Below are positions 49,825-58,080 of a stretch of 64,000 nt of DNA, in pieces. The DNA is from Sphingobium abikonense NBRC 16140 (lineage in GTDB: Bacteria > Pseudomonadota > Alphaproteobacteria > Sphingomonadales > Sphingomonadaceae), in contig NZ_BCYT01000013.1 of assembly GCF_001598335.1 (NCBI RefSeq), forward strand, positions 22,282 to 86,281, in the 5' to 3' direction. Numbering within the stretch: the first letter of the stretch is position 1; each line of letters begins with the position of its first letter. The notes under the pieces are model-generated. The model ran no database searches, was not told where the DNA came from, and worked only from the letters and a program-made list of their open reading frames with translations. Position numbers and translations under genes: made by a program.

Positions 49825-51039
49825 ATGGAGAGACGAAAAACAGATGGTCGCAGCGCTCGAAATCTTTCGGTCAAGCGCAGCATTCGTCCTCGTTTGCCCG
49901 ATGCCGTGTACAGGGATCTGGTCGCCCCGCTCTTCACCATGAGCATGCCTATCGCGGGCTTCGGCCTGCTCTATCTGTTCGTCGGAACGCTCATTTATCT
50001 CAAATGGCAAGATGGCGTGATTGCGGCTCTCACCGGAACATCTGTGTTGGTGACGGCGGCCAGGCTTATTCTGATCGGCGCCTTCCATCGCGCCGGGGGC
50101 GCCGGACAGGAGATTGTCGCCCTGCGAATCTGGGAACGGCGCTACGCTGCGCTAACCTATATCTTCGCGATGCTGTTGGCTGGCCTCAACATCCGCGCGC
50201 TCATTGCCCATGCGCCGCTTATCCACATCGGAACCATCAGCCTCATTTTTACCTTTGGCGCGGGCATCGTTTCACGAAATGCGAGCAGGCCGCGCCTCTG
50301 CGTGATCAGCCTGATGCTGGCGGTTCTGCCAACGGCGGTCGCCATGATGGTCCATGCCATGACCGAATATGACGAGCCGCTCCATGCCGAGTTTTTCGCG
50401 CTGGAAGGCGTGCTTCTCCTGGCAGTCGGCTTGATGAGCCTTGATTCCGTGCACCACCTTCATGCCGCTTCGGTTGAGCATCTGACCACCCAACATGATC
50501 TTGCGAATCTGGCCCGCCACGACCCGCTGACAGGGCTGTCCAATCGCCTGGCTTTGCGTGAGGCCTTTTTCGCCAGCCTGGAAACATCGCGCAGGTCAGG
50601 CGATCAGCTTGCGATCCATTATCTCGATCTCGATGGCTTCAAGGCCGTCAATGACGCTTATGGTCATCCAGCGGGAGACCAACTGCTGGTCGAGGTCGCC
50701 CGCCGGCTCATTGCGACGGTCAGGACGGACGACGTCGTATCGCGCCTCGGGGGCGATGAATTCATTCTTGTCCAGAGCCACGTCCAGCATCAGGATCAGG
50801 CTGAACTGCTGGCGCGACGCGTGATCCGGCAGCTTAGCGAACCCTATATGATCGCAGGCGTCGAAATGCGGGTATCGGTGAGTGTCGGCATCAGCATGGC
50901 CCCTCAATTTGGCCTGGACCTCGAGCGCCTGATCGGTTGCGCAGACGCCGCCCTCTATCGTTCAAAGGCACGCGGAAAGGCCCAGGTCCATTTTTGCGGT
51001 CCGGAGGACTATCAGGAGATCGGTCGGGCGGTCGCCTGA
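49825..51039 (+). CDS. Membrane diguanylate cyclase (GGDEF)
   Basis: A 404-residue protein. Five to seven hydrophobic segments between about residues 35 and 215 form a membrane sensor like MASE domains. The GGDEF domain follows: HDPLTGLSNRLALREAFFAS near 232, YLDLDGFKAVNDAYGHPAGD and the signature SRLGGDEFILVQS near 310, all catalytic residues intact. It makes c-di-GMP, which favours biofilm and represses motility. No EAL domain. The I-site RxxD is not clear to me. It stands alone, with hairpin structures after its end. Confidence 0.92.
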   Translation: MERRKTDGRSARNLSVKRSIRPRLPDAVYRDLVAPLFTMSMPIAGFGLLYLFVGTLIYLKWQDGVIAALTGTSVLVTAARLILIGAFHRAGGAGQEIVALRIWERRYAALTYIFAMLLAGLNIRALIAHAPLIHIGTISLIFTFGAGIVSRNASRPRLCVISLMLAVLPTAVAMMVHAMTEYDEPLHAEFFALEGVLLLAVGLMSLDSVHHLHAASVEHLTTQHDLANLARHDPLTGLSNRLALREAFFASLETSRRSGDQLAIHYLDLDGFKAVNDAYGHPAGDQLLVEVARRLIATVRTDDVVSRLGGDEFILVQSHVQHQDQAELLARRVIRQLSEPYMIAGVEMRVSVSVGISMAPQFGLDLERLIGCADAALYRSKARGKAQVHFCGPEDYQEIGRAVA

Positions 51040-51058
51040 ACGCGTCAGCCAAAAAAAA

Positions 51059-51082
51059 GGCCGGCCAAATGAATGGCCAGCC
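51059..51082 (-). terminator. Hairpin beside an A/T tract after the cyclase gene
   Basis: GGCCGGCCAAATGAATGGCCAGCC forms a stem. On the minus strand it is followed by eight T (A-tract at 51051-51058), a Rho-independent terminator for transcription from the right. No minus-strand gene is known directly upstream in that direction, so it may end antisense transcripts or work weakly for the cyclase. Confidence 0.55.
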
Positions 51083-51099
51083 GTACTGAGTTTTAGGAG

Positions 51100-51506
51100 A
51101 GGATGCCTGAAAGGCAGGGCGCATATGGCGCCAAATGAACGATCCGACAAATGCGGAGGCTGCGACGCCGGGTGCAGCTTTTGCAATCAGTGCAATATGC
51201 GGCTGAGAGGGCGAGCTTAGCGGCCGCGATAATGCTGTTTCTCAACAGGCGCGGTGACTGAGGATGAGTCCGGTAGCATGGAGTAGGACCGGTGCGACCC
51301 GAAGGCTTAGCTCATCGGCCGGTCCATGATCAAAATCTCAATTTACGCTACGGAATGCAAATTTGCTGGGCTGCGAAAATCAACCACTTACCGCATCTGC
51401 AAGGGATTTATGAACTTGGATTAAAGTTAAGGCGCTCCCAGAAATCTGAACCCTATGTTAATGACGAGTCGCGACCCGAAGGCTCTGGTTTTCAGAGACT
51501 TCTACT
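51100..51506. other. Intergenic stretch, possible small RNA upstream of a terminator
   Basis: No gene found. GCGACCCGAAGGCT occurs at 51292-51305 and again at 51472-51485. A small hairpin (CTCTG-GTTTT-CAGAG, about 51484-51498) precedes a strong terminator, the usual 3' layout of a small RNA. Confidence 0.35.
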
Positions 51507-51545
51507 GACCCGGCCATTCATTGAGAGTGGTCGGGTCGTTTTTGG
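51507..51545 (+). terminator. Rho-independent terminator
   Basis: GACCCGGCCA (51507) pairs with TGGTCGGGTC (to 51537) and is followed by GTTTTT. It points to a plus-strand transcript although no gene lies between 51040 and 51506. Confidence 0.65.
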
Positions 51546-51669
51546 TTAAGTGCCGGACCGAAACGGTCTCCATTGCGACCAACGCGATCCGGACCGGCAA
51601 GGCCGATATAAGATTGGAGTGTCAGCCGGGGAAACGGCTTGTCTGCGTTACCGTGATCGAGGAAGCCGA

Positions 51670-52023
51670 TCAGGATTGGGTATGTTCATCGCTCAGGGCT
51701 CCGAACCATTGGGCATAGGGGGTGTTACGGGCGAGATGCCGATTATAGTCGGGCGCGCCATCCCCCCACCACACGGGCCCGCGCTCGCCGAGCTGGTGTT
51801 TGACGGCGTCCACTGCATCGCGCGCGCTTCTCTCCACGTTGGCATCCTTGGCACGCAGCGCCTCGCCCACCTGCCTTCGCGCCGTCATCAACTGATGGAC
51901 CAACTTGGCCCGCTCGGCCTCGCCGAGGGCAGGGTTGCTCATCCGCCAGAGACGGCCACGCACGACAAAATATCGCCCGTCTGGCGTAACCGGATATTGG
52001 GGCTTGGCGTGCCTGCCTGGCAT
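51670..52023 (-). CDS. Conserved hypothetical protein, 117 aa
   Basis: Starts MPGRHAKPQYPVTPDGRYFV and ends with WWGDGAPDYNRHLARNTPYA. The N-terminal half looks like a small beta domain with VRGRLWRMSNPALGEAERAK, the C-terminal half is a helix with Lys/Arg. It resembles a conserved sphingomonad protein seen with AlkB or SRAP genes, function unknown. Its start overlaps the alkB stop (TGATG), so it is in the LexA-linked operon beginning near 53878. Confidence 0.8.
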   Translation of the reverse strand: MPGRHAKPQYPVTPDGRYFVVRGRLWRMSNPALGEAERAKLVHQLMTARRQVGEALRAKDANVERSARDAVDAVKHQLGERGPVWWGDGAPDYNRHLARNTPYAQWFGALSDEHTQS

Positions 52024-52598
52024 CAGGCCGGTTTGAGGCTGCGAAAGGTGATCGACCAGCGCGGTTCTTCTTGTTCGGTGATGCTATGCTCCCATGCATG
52101 CCGGGCTTCGCCCGCCAGATGGTAGATGGAGCGCGGCTCCAGCGACACCGTGCGGCGCTCGAACCCATCCGCCGTTCGGCGCCTGAAGCGCATCGGGGCG
52201 GCGCCCCCCAGCGAAATGCCGACGACATGCTCGAACACCGGCCGGTCCTTGTGCCAGCCAATGCCCGCGCCCGGATCGTATCGGATCAGCAGCGCCTGGA
52301 CGAGCGCGTCTGGCGGCAACGCAGCAAAGCGGGCGGCACGATTGCGCAGCGGCAGCAGCCAATCTGGCAGGGGATCGGCCGGACCAAAGCTACCCCGCTC
52401 GAAATCATAGTTCCAGCCATAGCTGCGGGTGAGGCGCTTGCCGGTCCATTTCTGGAAACGGAATGGCGCCAGCGGTGTGGCATCGATCCGGGTGATGAGT
52501 TCTGCTTCTTCCGCATCGGAGAGAAAGCCCGGCTCATACCGCAGGCCCAGCAGAAGCGGAGGCGCGAAAAGGTCGATCTGGTGGGCAGACGCCATCAC
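52023..52598 (-). CDS. alkB: AlkB-type alpha-ketoglutarate-dependent DNA dioxygenase
   Basis: A 191-residue AlkB. It begins IDLFAPPLLLGLRYEPGFLS. Iron ligands are WHKDRPVF (HxD) and AWEHS (H), and the 2-oxoglutarate-binding arginines are in RWSITFRSLKPA. It removes methyl groups from 1-methyladenine and 3-methylcytosine in damaged DNA. It lies in the operon with the SRAP paralogue (stop/start overlap TGATG). Confidence 0.93.
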   Translation of the reverse strand: MMASAHQIDLFAPPLLLGLRYEPGFLSDAEEAELITRIDATPLAPFRFQKWTGKRLTRSYGWNYDFERGSFGPADPLPDWLLPLRNRAARFAALPPDALVQALLIRYDPGAGIGWHKDRPVFEHVVGISLGGAAPMRFRRRTADGFERRTVSLEPRSIYHLAGEARHAWEHSITEQEEPRWSITFRSLKPA

Positions 52599-53254
52599 AG
52601 GAGCGCCAGCTGATTATCTGCAGAGGGCGGACGCTTGCCGCTCCGCCAGAGATCCTCGGTTTTTTCGACGCGGAAACGCTCGGCCGAAAAGGGCGGACGG
52701 AACTGGAAACCGATCACGTCCCGGATCTCGCCGTGGAGCCAGGCGTCATATTCATGAGGGTCGAGCAGCACCGGCATACGGTCATTGGTCGGACGCACGG
52801 CGTCATTCGCTTCCATCGTCATGCCGGCATAGACCGGACCTTGTTCGGGCATGTTCCGGCAAAAGCCCGCCCAGGCCATCAGGGGCTGGCGCTTTAAGGA
52901 AAACCAGGTGCGGGTCCGCTCACCCGGTACGCCGTCGGGATTGGCGAAATGCGTCAGCACGATGAGGCAGCGATAGCGCGCATCCTGCGCCATATGATCC
53001 CACATCGGATTGGTGAGATCGGCGACCAGCCCGATGCGGCCCGGTTCCTCGTCGCGTTCGCGCATCTCGCGGGTCAGGCGGCTAAACCCCCAGGTAACGC
53101 CGCGCATGATCCGCCGACCCTTACTCTCGAAAACCACAAGGCCAAGCGCGCCTTCGGTGGTTTCGAACGGGAGCTCGATTGGCGCGGGCATATCTGCGCC
53201 GAAATGCGCGGCGACCTCGCTCAGTCCTGCAGCCATGCAATGGAGCCTCGACAT
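52595..53254 (-). CDS. SRAP-family paralogue with substituted catalytic residues
   Basis: A 219-residue SRAP protein starting MSRLHCMAAGLSEVAAHFGA at 53254. Compared with the SRAP at 47778, Cys2 is Ser, the Glu of FAEAEG is Asn (FANPDG) and the His of PVHDRMPV is Asn (PTNDRMPVLL). The fold-defining blocks (RTWFSLKRQPLMAWAGFCRN, RMPVLLDPHEYDAWLHG) are intact. It should not form the Cys-DNA crosslink, so it is perhaps a regulator, a DNA-binding decoy or a partner protein. It ends 11 nt inside the operon next to alkB. Longer upstream starts would run into the preceding gene. Confidence 0.85.
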   Translation of the reverse strand: MSRLHCMAAGLSEVAAHFGADMPAPIELPFETTEGALGLVVFESKGRRIMRGVTWGFSRLTREMRERDEEPGRIGLVADLTNPMWDHMAQDARYRCLIVLTHFANPDGVPGERTRTWFSLKRQPLMAWAGFCRNMPEQGPVYAGMTMEANDAVRPTNDRMPVLLDPHEYDAWLHGEIRDVIGFQFRPPFSAERFRVEKTEDLWRSGKRPPSADNQLALL

Positions 53255-53264
53255 GGCAGGCCGA

Positions 53265-53630
53265 TCAGTTTGGCTTCTGGCCGTCGTCGGCGACAGACAT
53301 GAAGCGGTCGAGCAGAGCGTCGATCGGATGCATGCCGGTTTCTTCGAAGGTCGAGCGCAAATTCTGGGCTTGCTGTCCCAGCATCTTGCCATAGGCCTCC
53401 CCGCCTTTGCGTAGGCTTTGCCGCGTCGGGAACTCAGGCGCCTGCTCCATGATGCAGGCGAGGCCCATCAATATGCCCTCGACCGCAAGATCGGGATCGA
53501 CCGTCTGCTCGCTGTCCCGAACCGCTGACCCCAGGACCAGCTCCAGTGTCTGCTGGGCGACACGAAGCCGCAGGGCCTCCTCGCGTGGCAAGGTGTCGAG
53601 ACCTTCGATCGGGATGATACGCGGGGTCAT
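53265..53630 (-). CDS. Conserved hypothetical protein, 121 aa
   Basis: Starts MTPRIIPIEGLDTLPREEAL and is largely helical; the middle (VDPDLAVEGILMGLACIMEQ) is hydrophobic but not long enough for a clear membrane anchor. GGAGG lies 8 nt upstream of ATG 53630. It is 11 nt behind a possibly frameshifted small gene and just before the SRAP paralogue. Family not recognised. Confidence 0.72.
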   Translation of the reverse strand: MTPRIIPIEGLDTLPREEALRLRVAQQTLELVLGSAVRDSEQTVDPDLAVEGILMGLACIMEQAPEFPTRQSLRKGGEAYGKMLGQQAQNLRSTFEETGMHPIDALLDRFMSVADDGQKPN

Positions 53631-53642
53631 GCTTGGGCCTCC

Positions 53643-53878
53643 TTACCAGGGAATTTCATCATCGGTGACAAGCGCGGGATCGTGGCTCGGATGATAACGC
53701 GGCGGCGTCGATTCGCGCTCCGATTCATCCGCATGTGCGAGGGGCGCTTTTTTTCCGGAGCCTCCTCCCCATGCTTCAGGCTCAATTTTTTTCGCTGCAC
53801 AACCATGGGTTTTCCCGCTTTGTTTCGAGAGCGTACCGCCGATCCTGAACGAGCAACGACTCCAGTGCGTTGACTCAT
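53643..53878 (-). CDS. Small basic protein, possibly made by -1 frameshifting
   Basis: The N-terminus is MSQRTGVVARSGSAVRSRNK at ATG 53878 in one frame, 11 nt after the LexA box. The plausible C-terminus (ESTPPRYHPSHDPALVTDDE, then IPW and stop at 53643) is in the -1 frame. The frames meet at the run A AAA AAA (53786-53792), giving KKIEPEAWGGG. A second A7 run is at 53747-53753. Either programmed -1 slippage, or a real indel or assembly error in a homopolymer. The stop is followed 12 nt later by the next start. Confidence 0.5.
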
Positions 53879-53888
53879 ACTGTAATTG

Positions 53889-53903
53889 GAACAAAATAGG
53901 AAC
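53889..53903. promoter_or_regulatory. LexA box between imuA and the opposite operon
   Basis: GAAC-AAAATAG-GAAC, an exact box. It is 33 nt before imuA and 11 nt before ATG 53878 of the divergent operon, so it can control both. Confidence 0.85.
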
Positions 53904-53935
53904 AATCCAACCGCGAGCCACAAGGAGGCCCTTCG

Positions 53936-54697
53936 ATGATGGAAAGAGGGGCGCGCCCCCGCGTTGCTGCCCTGCGCGCCCAGATTGCCGAGATCGAAGG
54001 CACAGAGCGTAGGCGCAAAGAGGTTCTGCCATTTGGCTTGGAAATGGTCGATGCCAAACTGCCCGGCGGTGGTCTGGCGCTAGGAGCGCTGCATGAAGTG
54101 GCTGGCGGCGCGCAGGGCGTGACCGATGGGGCGGCCGCCGCCCTGTTCACTGCCGGTATTCTTGCGCGGGTGAGCGGTAGCATCCTCTGGTGCATGACCG
54201 AGCCCGACCTGTTCGCGCCAGCGATTGCGCAGGCTGGACTTGATCCCGATCGCGTCATCTATGTGGAAGCTCGCGATGAAACAGCGGTTCTCGCCTGTTT
54301 CGAGGAAGGACTGCGCCATGGTGGATTGGGCGGTGTGGTGGCGGAACTCGCGCGCCTGTCGATGACCTCCTCGCGGCGTCTCCAACTGGCAGCCGAGAGC
54401 AGCGGCACCATTGGAATAGCGATCCGGCGCTGGCGGCGCCTGGCCGAGGCGTCGGACTTTGGCCAGCCGACGGCGGCCGCGACGCGATGGCGGGTGACAG
54501 CTGTTCCATCCGACCCACTGCCGGTGCCGGGTGTCGGCCGCCATCGCTGGTTCGTTGAGCTCATACGGTGCCGGGCAGGAGAGAGCGCCGATTTTCTGGT
54601 GGAAGCCTGCGATGCGACAGGTCGTCTCGCTCTTCCTGCCGACCTGGCCGACGGATCGGCTGCGTCGCAGGCTTGGGCAGAGCGCGCCGCCTCCTGA
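53936..54697 (+). CDS. imuA: ImuA, translesion mutagenesis protein
   Basis: A 253-residue RecA-like protein that works with ImuB and DnaE2 in error-prone lesion bypass. It has the family start (RVAALRAQIAEIEGTERRRK, EVLPFGLEMVDAKLPGGGLA) and the block ALHEVAGGAQGVTDGAAAAL. The RecA Walker A is not kept, as in the family. AAGGAGG lies 7 nt before ATG 53936 and an exact LexA box lies just upstream. It overlaps imuB by 86 nt. Confidence 0.92.
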   Translation: MMERGARPRVAALRAQIAEIEGTERRRKEVLPFGLEMVDAKLPGGGLALGALHEVAGGAQGVTDGAAAALFTAGILARVSGSILWCMTEPDLFAPAIAQAGLDPDRVIYVEARDETAVLACFEEGLRHGGLGGVVAELARLSMTSSRRLQLAAESSGTIGIAIRRWRRLAEASDFGQPTAAATRWRVTAVPSDPLPVPGVGRHRWFVELIRCRAGESADFLVEACDATGRLALPADLADGSAASQAWAERAAS

Positions 54698-56132
54698 CGC
54701 GCCGCTGATCCTTGCTGGCATCGACGGGCAACGCCGGGTGGTCACCGCGGCGAATGCCGCCGCGCGCATGATCGGTCTGCACACAGGCATGGCGGTCAGC
54801 CAAGCGCAGGCACTGGTGCCTGATCTCCTCATCCTGGATGCCGAGCCGCAGTCGGACCGGGACGGGCTGGAGCGGCTCGCCGTTTGGTCGCTGCGCCGCT
54901 ACGCACCGATTATCGCGGTCGATCCGCCCGATGGGCTGATGCTCGATATCACCGGCGCTGCCCATGTCCATGGCGGCATCATGGGCCTGCTCAAGGACAT
55001 CGTGCAGCGGCTGGCCGAGGTGGAGACGGTCGGGCGCGCGGTGTGTGCGCCGGCCTATGGCGCGGCGCATGCGCTGGCCCGCTATGGCCCGGAACCGCTG
55101 CGCGTTATCGATCCGCTCGACCTCGAGGAGGCGATTGCCGATCTGCCGCTGGTCGCGCTGCGCCTGGACCAGGCCATCGTCAGATCATTGAGCCAATTGG
55201 GCCTGGAGACGATCGCCGATCTGGAAGCCATGCCGCGCGCCTCGCTCGCGCTGCGCTTTGGATCGATGCCGGGGCTGCGGCTCGACCAGGCCTATGGCCG
55301 TGTCGCCGAGCCGTTCGAGCCAGTTGCAGCACCGCAAACCATCGAGGTAGAACGCCGCTTTGCTGAGCCGATCGGCGCGCCTGAAACCCTTGCCCGCTAT
55401 ACCCACAAGCTGGTCGATGGCCTGTGCCAGCAGTTGGAGGAAGCGGGCGTTGGCGCGCGCAGGCTGGATTTGCGCTTCCACCGGGTCGACAACCGGGTCG
55501 AAGCCATCCGGGCAGGACTCGCCAAGCCCAGCCGTGACAGGAAGCAGATGGGACGGCTGCTCTGCGACAGGATCGAAACGGTTGATCCTGGCTTTGGGGT
55601 CGAGAAGATGGTGCTTTCCGCCCCCCAGGTCGAGCCATTGGGGCTTCGCACCATCTCGCATCTGGGCGAAACGCCGATGCCCGATGTCGCCATGCTCGTC
55701 GATATATTGGGGAACAGGGTAGGGGAGGAGCGGCTCTACCGGGTGGCCGCGCGCGAGAGCGATATTCCCGAACGCTCAGTCACCCGCATTCCGCCCATGG
55801 CCGATCCGACTTTGCTGCGCTGGCCTGAACGCTGGCCGCGCCCGGCCCGGCTGTTCAAGCGGCCCGAGCCGATCGACACCATGGCGCTGCTGCCCGATCA
55901 TCCCCCGGTTCATTTCGTGTGGCGGGGCATGCGCCGCAAGGTGAAGCGGGCCGATGGACCGGAGCGCATCTATGGCGAATGGCATGTGAGTGATGAGGAA
56001 TGGCTGAGCGTCCGCGACTATTTCCTCGTCGAGGACGAGACGGGCGCGCGCTACTGGGTCTTCCGTCAGGGTGATGGCATGGACAGCGCCACCGGCGGGC
56101 AGGGCTGGTTCCTGCATGGGCTGTTCGCCTGA
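54612..56132 (+). CDS. imuB: ImuB, Y-family polymerase-like protein
   Basis: A 506-residue Y-family-like protein starting MRQVVSLFLPTWPTDRLRRR at ATG 54612. The catalytic acidic residues of active Y polymerases are replaced near LFLPTWPTDR, as known for ImuB, which acts as a platform linking beta clamp, ImuA and DnaE2. The later parts include YAPIIAVDPPDGLMLDITGA, the thumb helix-hairpin-helix ADLEAMPRASLALRFG and little-finger segment. It overlaps imuA by 86 nt. Confidence 0.92.
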   Translation: MRQVVSLFLPTWPTDRLRRRLGQSAPPPDAPLILAGIDGQRRVVTAANAAARMIGLHTGMAVSQAQALVPDLLILDAEPQSDRDGLERLAVWSLRRYAPIIAVDPPDGLMLDITGAAHVHGGIMGLLKDIVQRLAEVETVGRAVCAPAYGAAHALARYGPEPLRVIDPLDLEEAIADLPLVALRLDQAIVRSLSQLGLETIADLEAMPRASLALRFGSMPGLRLDQAYGRVAEPFEPVAAPQTIEVERRFAEPIGAPETLARYTHKLVDGLCQQLEEAGVGARRLDLRFHRVDNRVEAIRAGLAKPSRDRKQMGRLLCDRIETVDPGFGVEKMVLSAPQVEPLGLRTISHLGETPMPDVAMLVDILGNRVGEERLYRVAARESDIPERSVTRIPPMADPTLLRWPERWPRPARLFKRPEPIDTMALLPDHPPVHFVWRGMRRKVKRADGPERIYGEWHVSDEEWLSVRDYFLVEDETGARYWVFRQGDGMDSATGGQGWFLHGLFA

Positions 56133-56274
56133 TTGCAACGAGCGGTAGCGTGATCGGACGCCCAGGCCCGCAATGATCGCACCCCGCGCAACCAGTAACC
56201 GGACAGGCAGCTCTTATTCGCCGCAAGCTTTGCTTTATTGCGCCACCGTCACTCTACCGTCATAGGCTCGGCCG

Positions 56275-56448
56275 ATGGATGAAAAAATGAACGCTTTGAT
56301 TTTACGAGTGATCGCGCGCGCGCCGCAATGGCTGCGCCATGATCTGGAATCCAAGGATGCCGCCGCGCGCGGCCGCGCCGAAGAAACATTGGCAGCGATG
56401 ATCAGCGACGCACTTGCCAACGGAACTGCCGCAGCGGAAAAGGATTGA
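56275..56448 (+). CDS. DUF6771-type small protein, 57 aa
   Basis: The codons give MDEKMNALILRVIARAPQWL, then RHDLESKDAAARGRAEETLA and AMISDALANGTAAAEKD. The pattern RAPxWxRxDLxSKDxxxRxRAEExLAxMI is that of small DUF6771-type sphingomonad proteins. The true start may be the fifth codon (MNALIL). Gap 56133-56274 contains nothing else. Function unknown. Confidence 0.72.
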   Translation: MDEKMNALILRVIARAPQWLRHDLESKDAAARGRAEETLAAMISDALANGTAAAEKD

Positions 56449-56498
56449 GGGCAGACAGTCATTTTTGCCTTGAGAGGATGCAAGCCGTGGAGATTGCC

Positions 56499-56822
56499 AT
56501 GTCTGCGCTTCCTCTTGTCCTTATCCTAATGTTGACGGGGTCCCTCACGGCCACGGCCACGGCCGCTGAGCATCACGCGTCATTCCATGTCGCCTGCGCG
56601 CAGGGACGCAGTCTTGGCCTGCGGATCGAAGGACGGCAGGCGCGGGTGCAATTGGCCGACGGCGAACTGGTTCTCGCCCGCAAACCTTCATCGCTGGGCC
56701 GACATTTTCGCAGCGGCGACGCCACGCTGAACCTCGACGATGGCTTTGTCGCTTTTGCTCGACGAGGCGACTGGGATTGGCAGGACTGCCATATTGATCC
56801 GTCATTCGTTTCAGAACGGTGA
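56499..56822 (+). CDS. Secreted MliC-like protein, 107 aa
   Basis: Starts MSALPLVLILMLTGSLTATA, a signal peptide cleaved before AEHHAS. The mature part has two Cys (FHVACAQG and WQDCHID) and the pattern SSLGRHFRSGDATLNLDDGF, similar to the MliC/PliC lysozyme inhibitors that protect peptidoglycan from c-type lysozyme. The similarity is by pattern only. GGAG stands 7 nt before ATG 56499; an ATG at 56478 is possible. Confidence 0.6.
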   Translation: MSALPLVLILMLTGSLTATATAAEHHASFHVACAQGRSLGLRIEGRQARVQLADGELVLARKPSSLGRHFRSGDATLNLDDGFVAFARRGDWDWQDCHIDPSFVSER

Positions 56823-56962
56823 TCAATCCATCTTGAATTGCTACGCAAAAGGCATAGCTTGGAATGTGTCGCTCCTCCCTTGGGGCGACACCTCCCTGAA
56901 CCTCGGCCCCGCCGTGCAGCTTTGCTCCGGCGGGGATCCTTTATGCGACGGCGCGCTGGTCT

Positions 56963-57622
56963 TCAGGCGGCTGTTGGCAGCAGGGGCAAAGCGATTGGTA
57001 TGGGGACAGGAGCGCGGCGTGCCTGGATCTTTTCCAGATCAGCAAAGATGCTGATGACCGCCTGATCGCCATCTTCAAAGTCACGCCACTTGGTGGTGAG
57101 CACGCCGCCATCGATCAGCGCCTCCAACGTGGCGCGGGCGCGGGATACCCGGCTTTTGACCGTTCCGACGGCTGTGCCCATGATTTCGGCGGCTTCCTCA
57201 TAGGAAAGCCCGCCCGCGCCTACCAGGATCAGTGCCTCACGCTGCGGATCGGGCAGTTCGGCCAGAGCGCGCATCATGTCGCGCAGTTCCACGCTCATAT
57301 CCTGCCCGGCGGGCGCCGCGAGCTTGCGGTCGGCGACTACATCGTCCCAATCGCCCACGAAACGCTTGCGCCGCATCTGGCTGAAATAATGATTGCGCAG
57401 GATGGTGAAGGTCCAGGCCTTGAAGCTGGTTCCCGCAACGAAGCGCGCGCGCGCCGCCCAAGCCTTCATCATGGTCTCCTGAACGAGATCGTCGGCAGCG
57501 TCAGCGTCATGGCACAGGCCGCGGCCAAAGGCGCGCAGATGCGGGATGGTTTCGGCGAGTTTATCCTTGAAATCCTTGTCCGAGAGCGTGGGCTTGATGT
57601 CTTCCTGCTGATTGTCGCTCAC
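56963..57622 (-). CDS. EcfG-type general stress sigma factor
   Basis: A 219-residue ECF sigma factor of the EcfG class (ECF15). Region 2: DKLAETIPHLRAFGRGLCHD, ADDLVQETMMKAWAARARF, AWTFTILRNHYFSQMRR. Region 4: LPDPQREALILVGAGGLSYE, EAAEIMGTAVGTVKSRV. In alphaproteobacteria EcfG is controlled by NepR and PhyR; neither gene is in the neighbourhood, so this is an extra orphan copy. Its last 45 residues (DGDQAVISIFADLEKIQARR) are unlike the usual short tail. I chose GTG 57622, with GGAG 6 nt upstream, over ATG 57661. Confidence 0.88.
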   Translation of the reverse strand: MSDNQQEDIKPTLSDKDFKDKLAETIPHLRAFGRGLCHDADAADDLVQETMMKAWAARARFVAGTSFKAWTFTILRNHYFSQMRRKRFVGDWDDVVADRKLAAPAGQDMSVELRDMMRALAELPDPQREALILVGAGGLSYEEAAEIMGTAVGTVKSRVSRARATLEALIDGGVLTTKWRDFEDGDQAVISIFADLEKIQARRAPVPIPIALPLLPTAA

Positions 57623-57709
57623 GCTGCTCTCCAATCCCAATATCTCAATGAAATAGAACATTTCGCTTGAGCATCTGTTCCGGTTTCGAAAGCGGCCGAA
57701 ACGACAAGA

Positions 57710-57734
57710 CCCCGCCAGCGGGAGGCTGGCGGGG
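57710..57734. terminator. GC-rich hairpin after or before the sigma gene
   Basis: CCCCGCCAGC-GGGAG-GCTGGCGGGG, a perfect 10-bp stem. On the minus strand TCTTGTCGTTT follows, a weak T-tract. It may end the minus-strand transcript from 58626. Confidence 0.5.
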
Positions 57735-58080
57735 CCGAAGTTTCACCGGATCAATCAAGCGGGGGGCAATAGTTCGACCCGATAAAAGCAGAACGCCCTC
57801 TCAGGCCGTCGGTTCCAATCGGGGCCTCTGTAGAAGGGGCAACACGCCCCCGCCGATCGCGGCGGGCAGACCGAGCTTGGCAAGGGAGTTGACCGTGCAG
57901 GATGCGCCATGGCCGGAGACCGCCCCTTTTTGCCGCTGTCGCCATCACCGTGGGCGATTGGCCCGCCGATGGGGCTGCGGACATGCTTCATTAAAGAGCG
58001 TGCACGGGAATGATGGAGATGCTGGCTGTAAGCCATGAATGAAAATCGGTATAACGCGGGTCTTACCGAATGGACGTGGT
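57735..58080. other. Intergenic stretch without a supported gene
   Basis: About 345 bases. Open frames on both strands are Arg/Pro/Cys-rich and have no ribosome-binding site. I see no repeats or clear promoters here. Confidence 0.45.
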
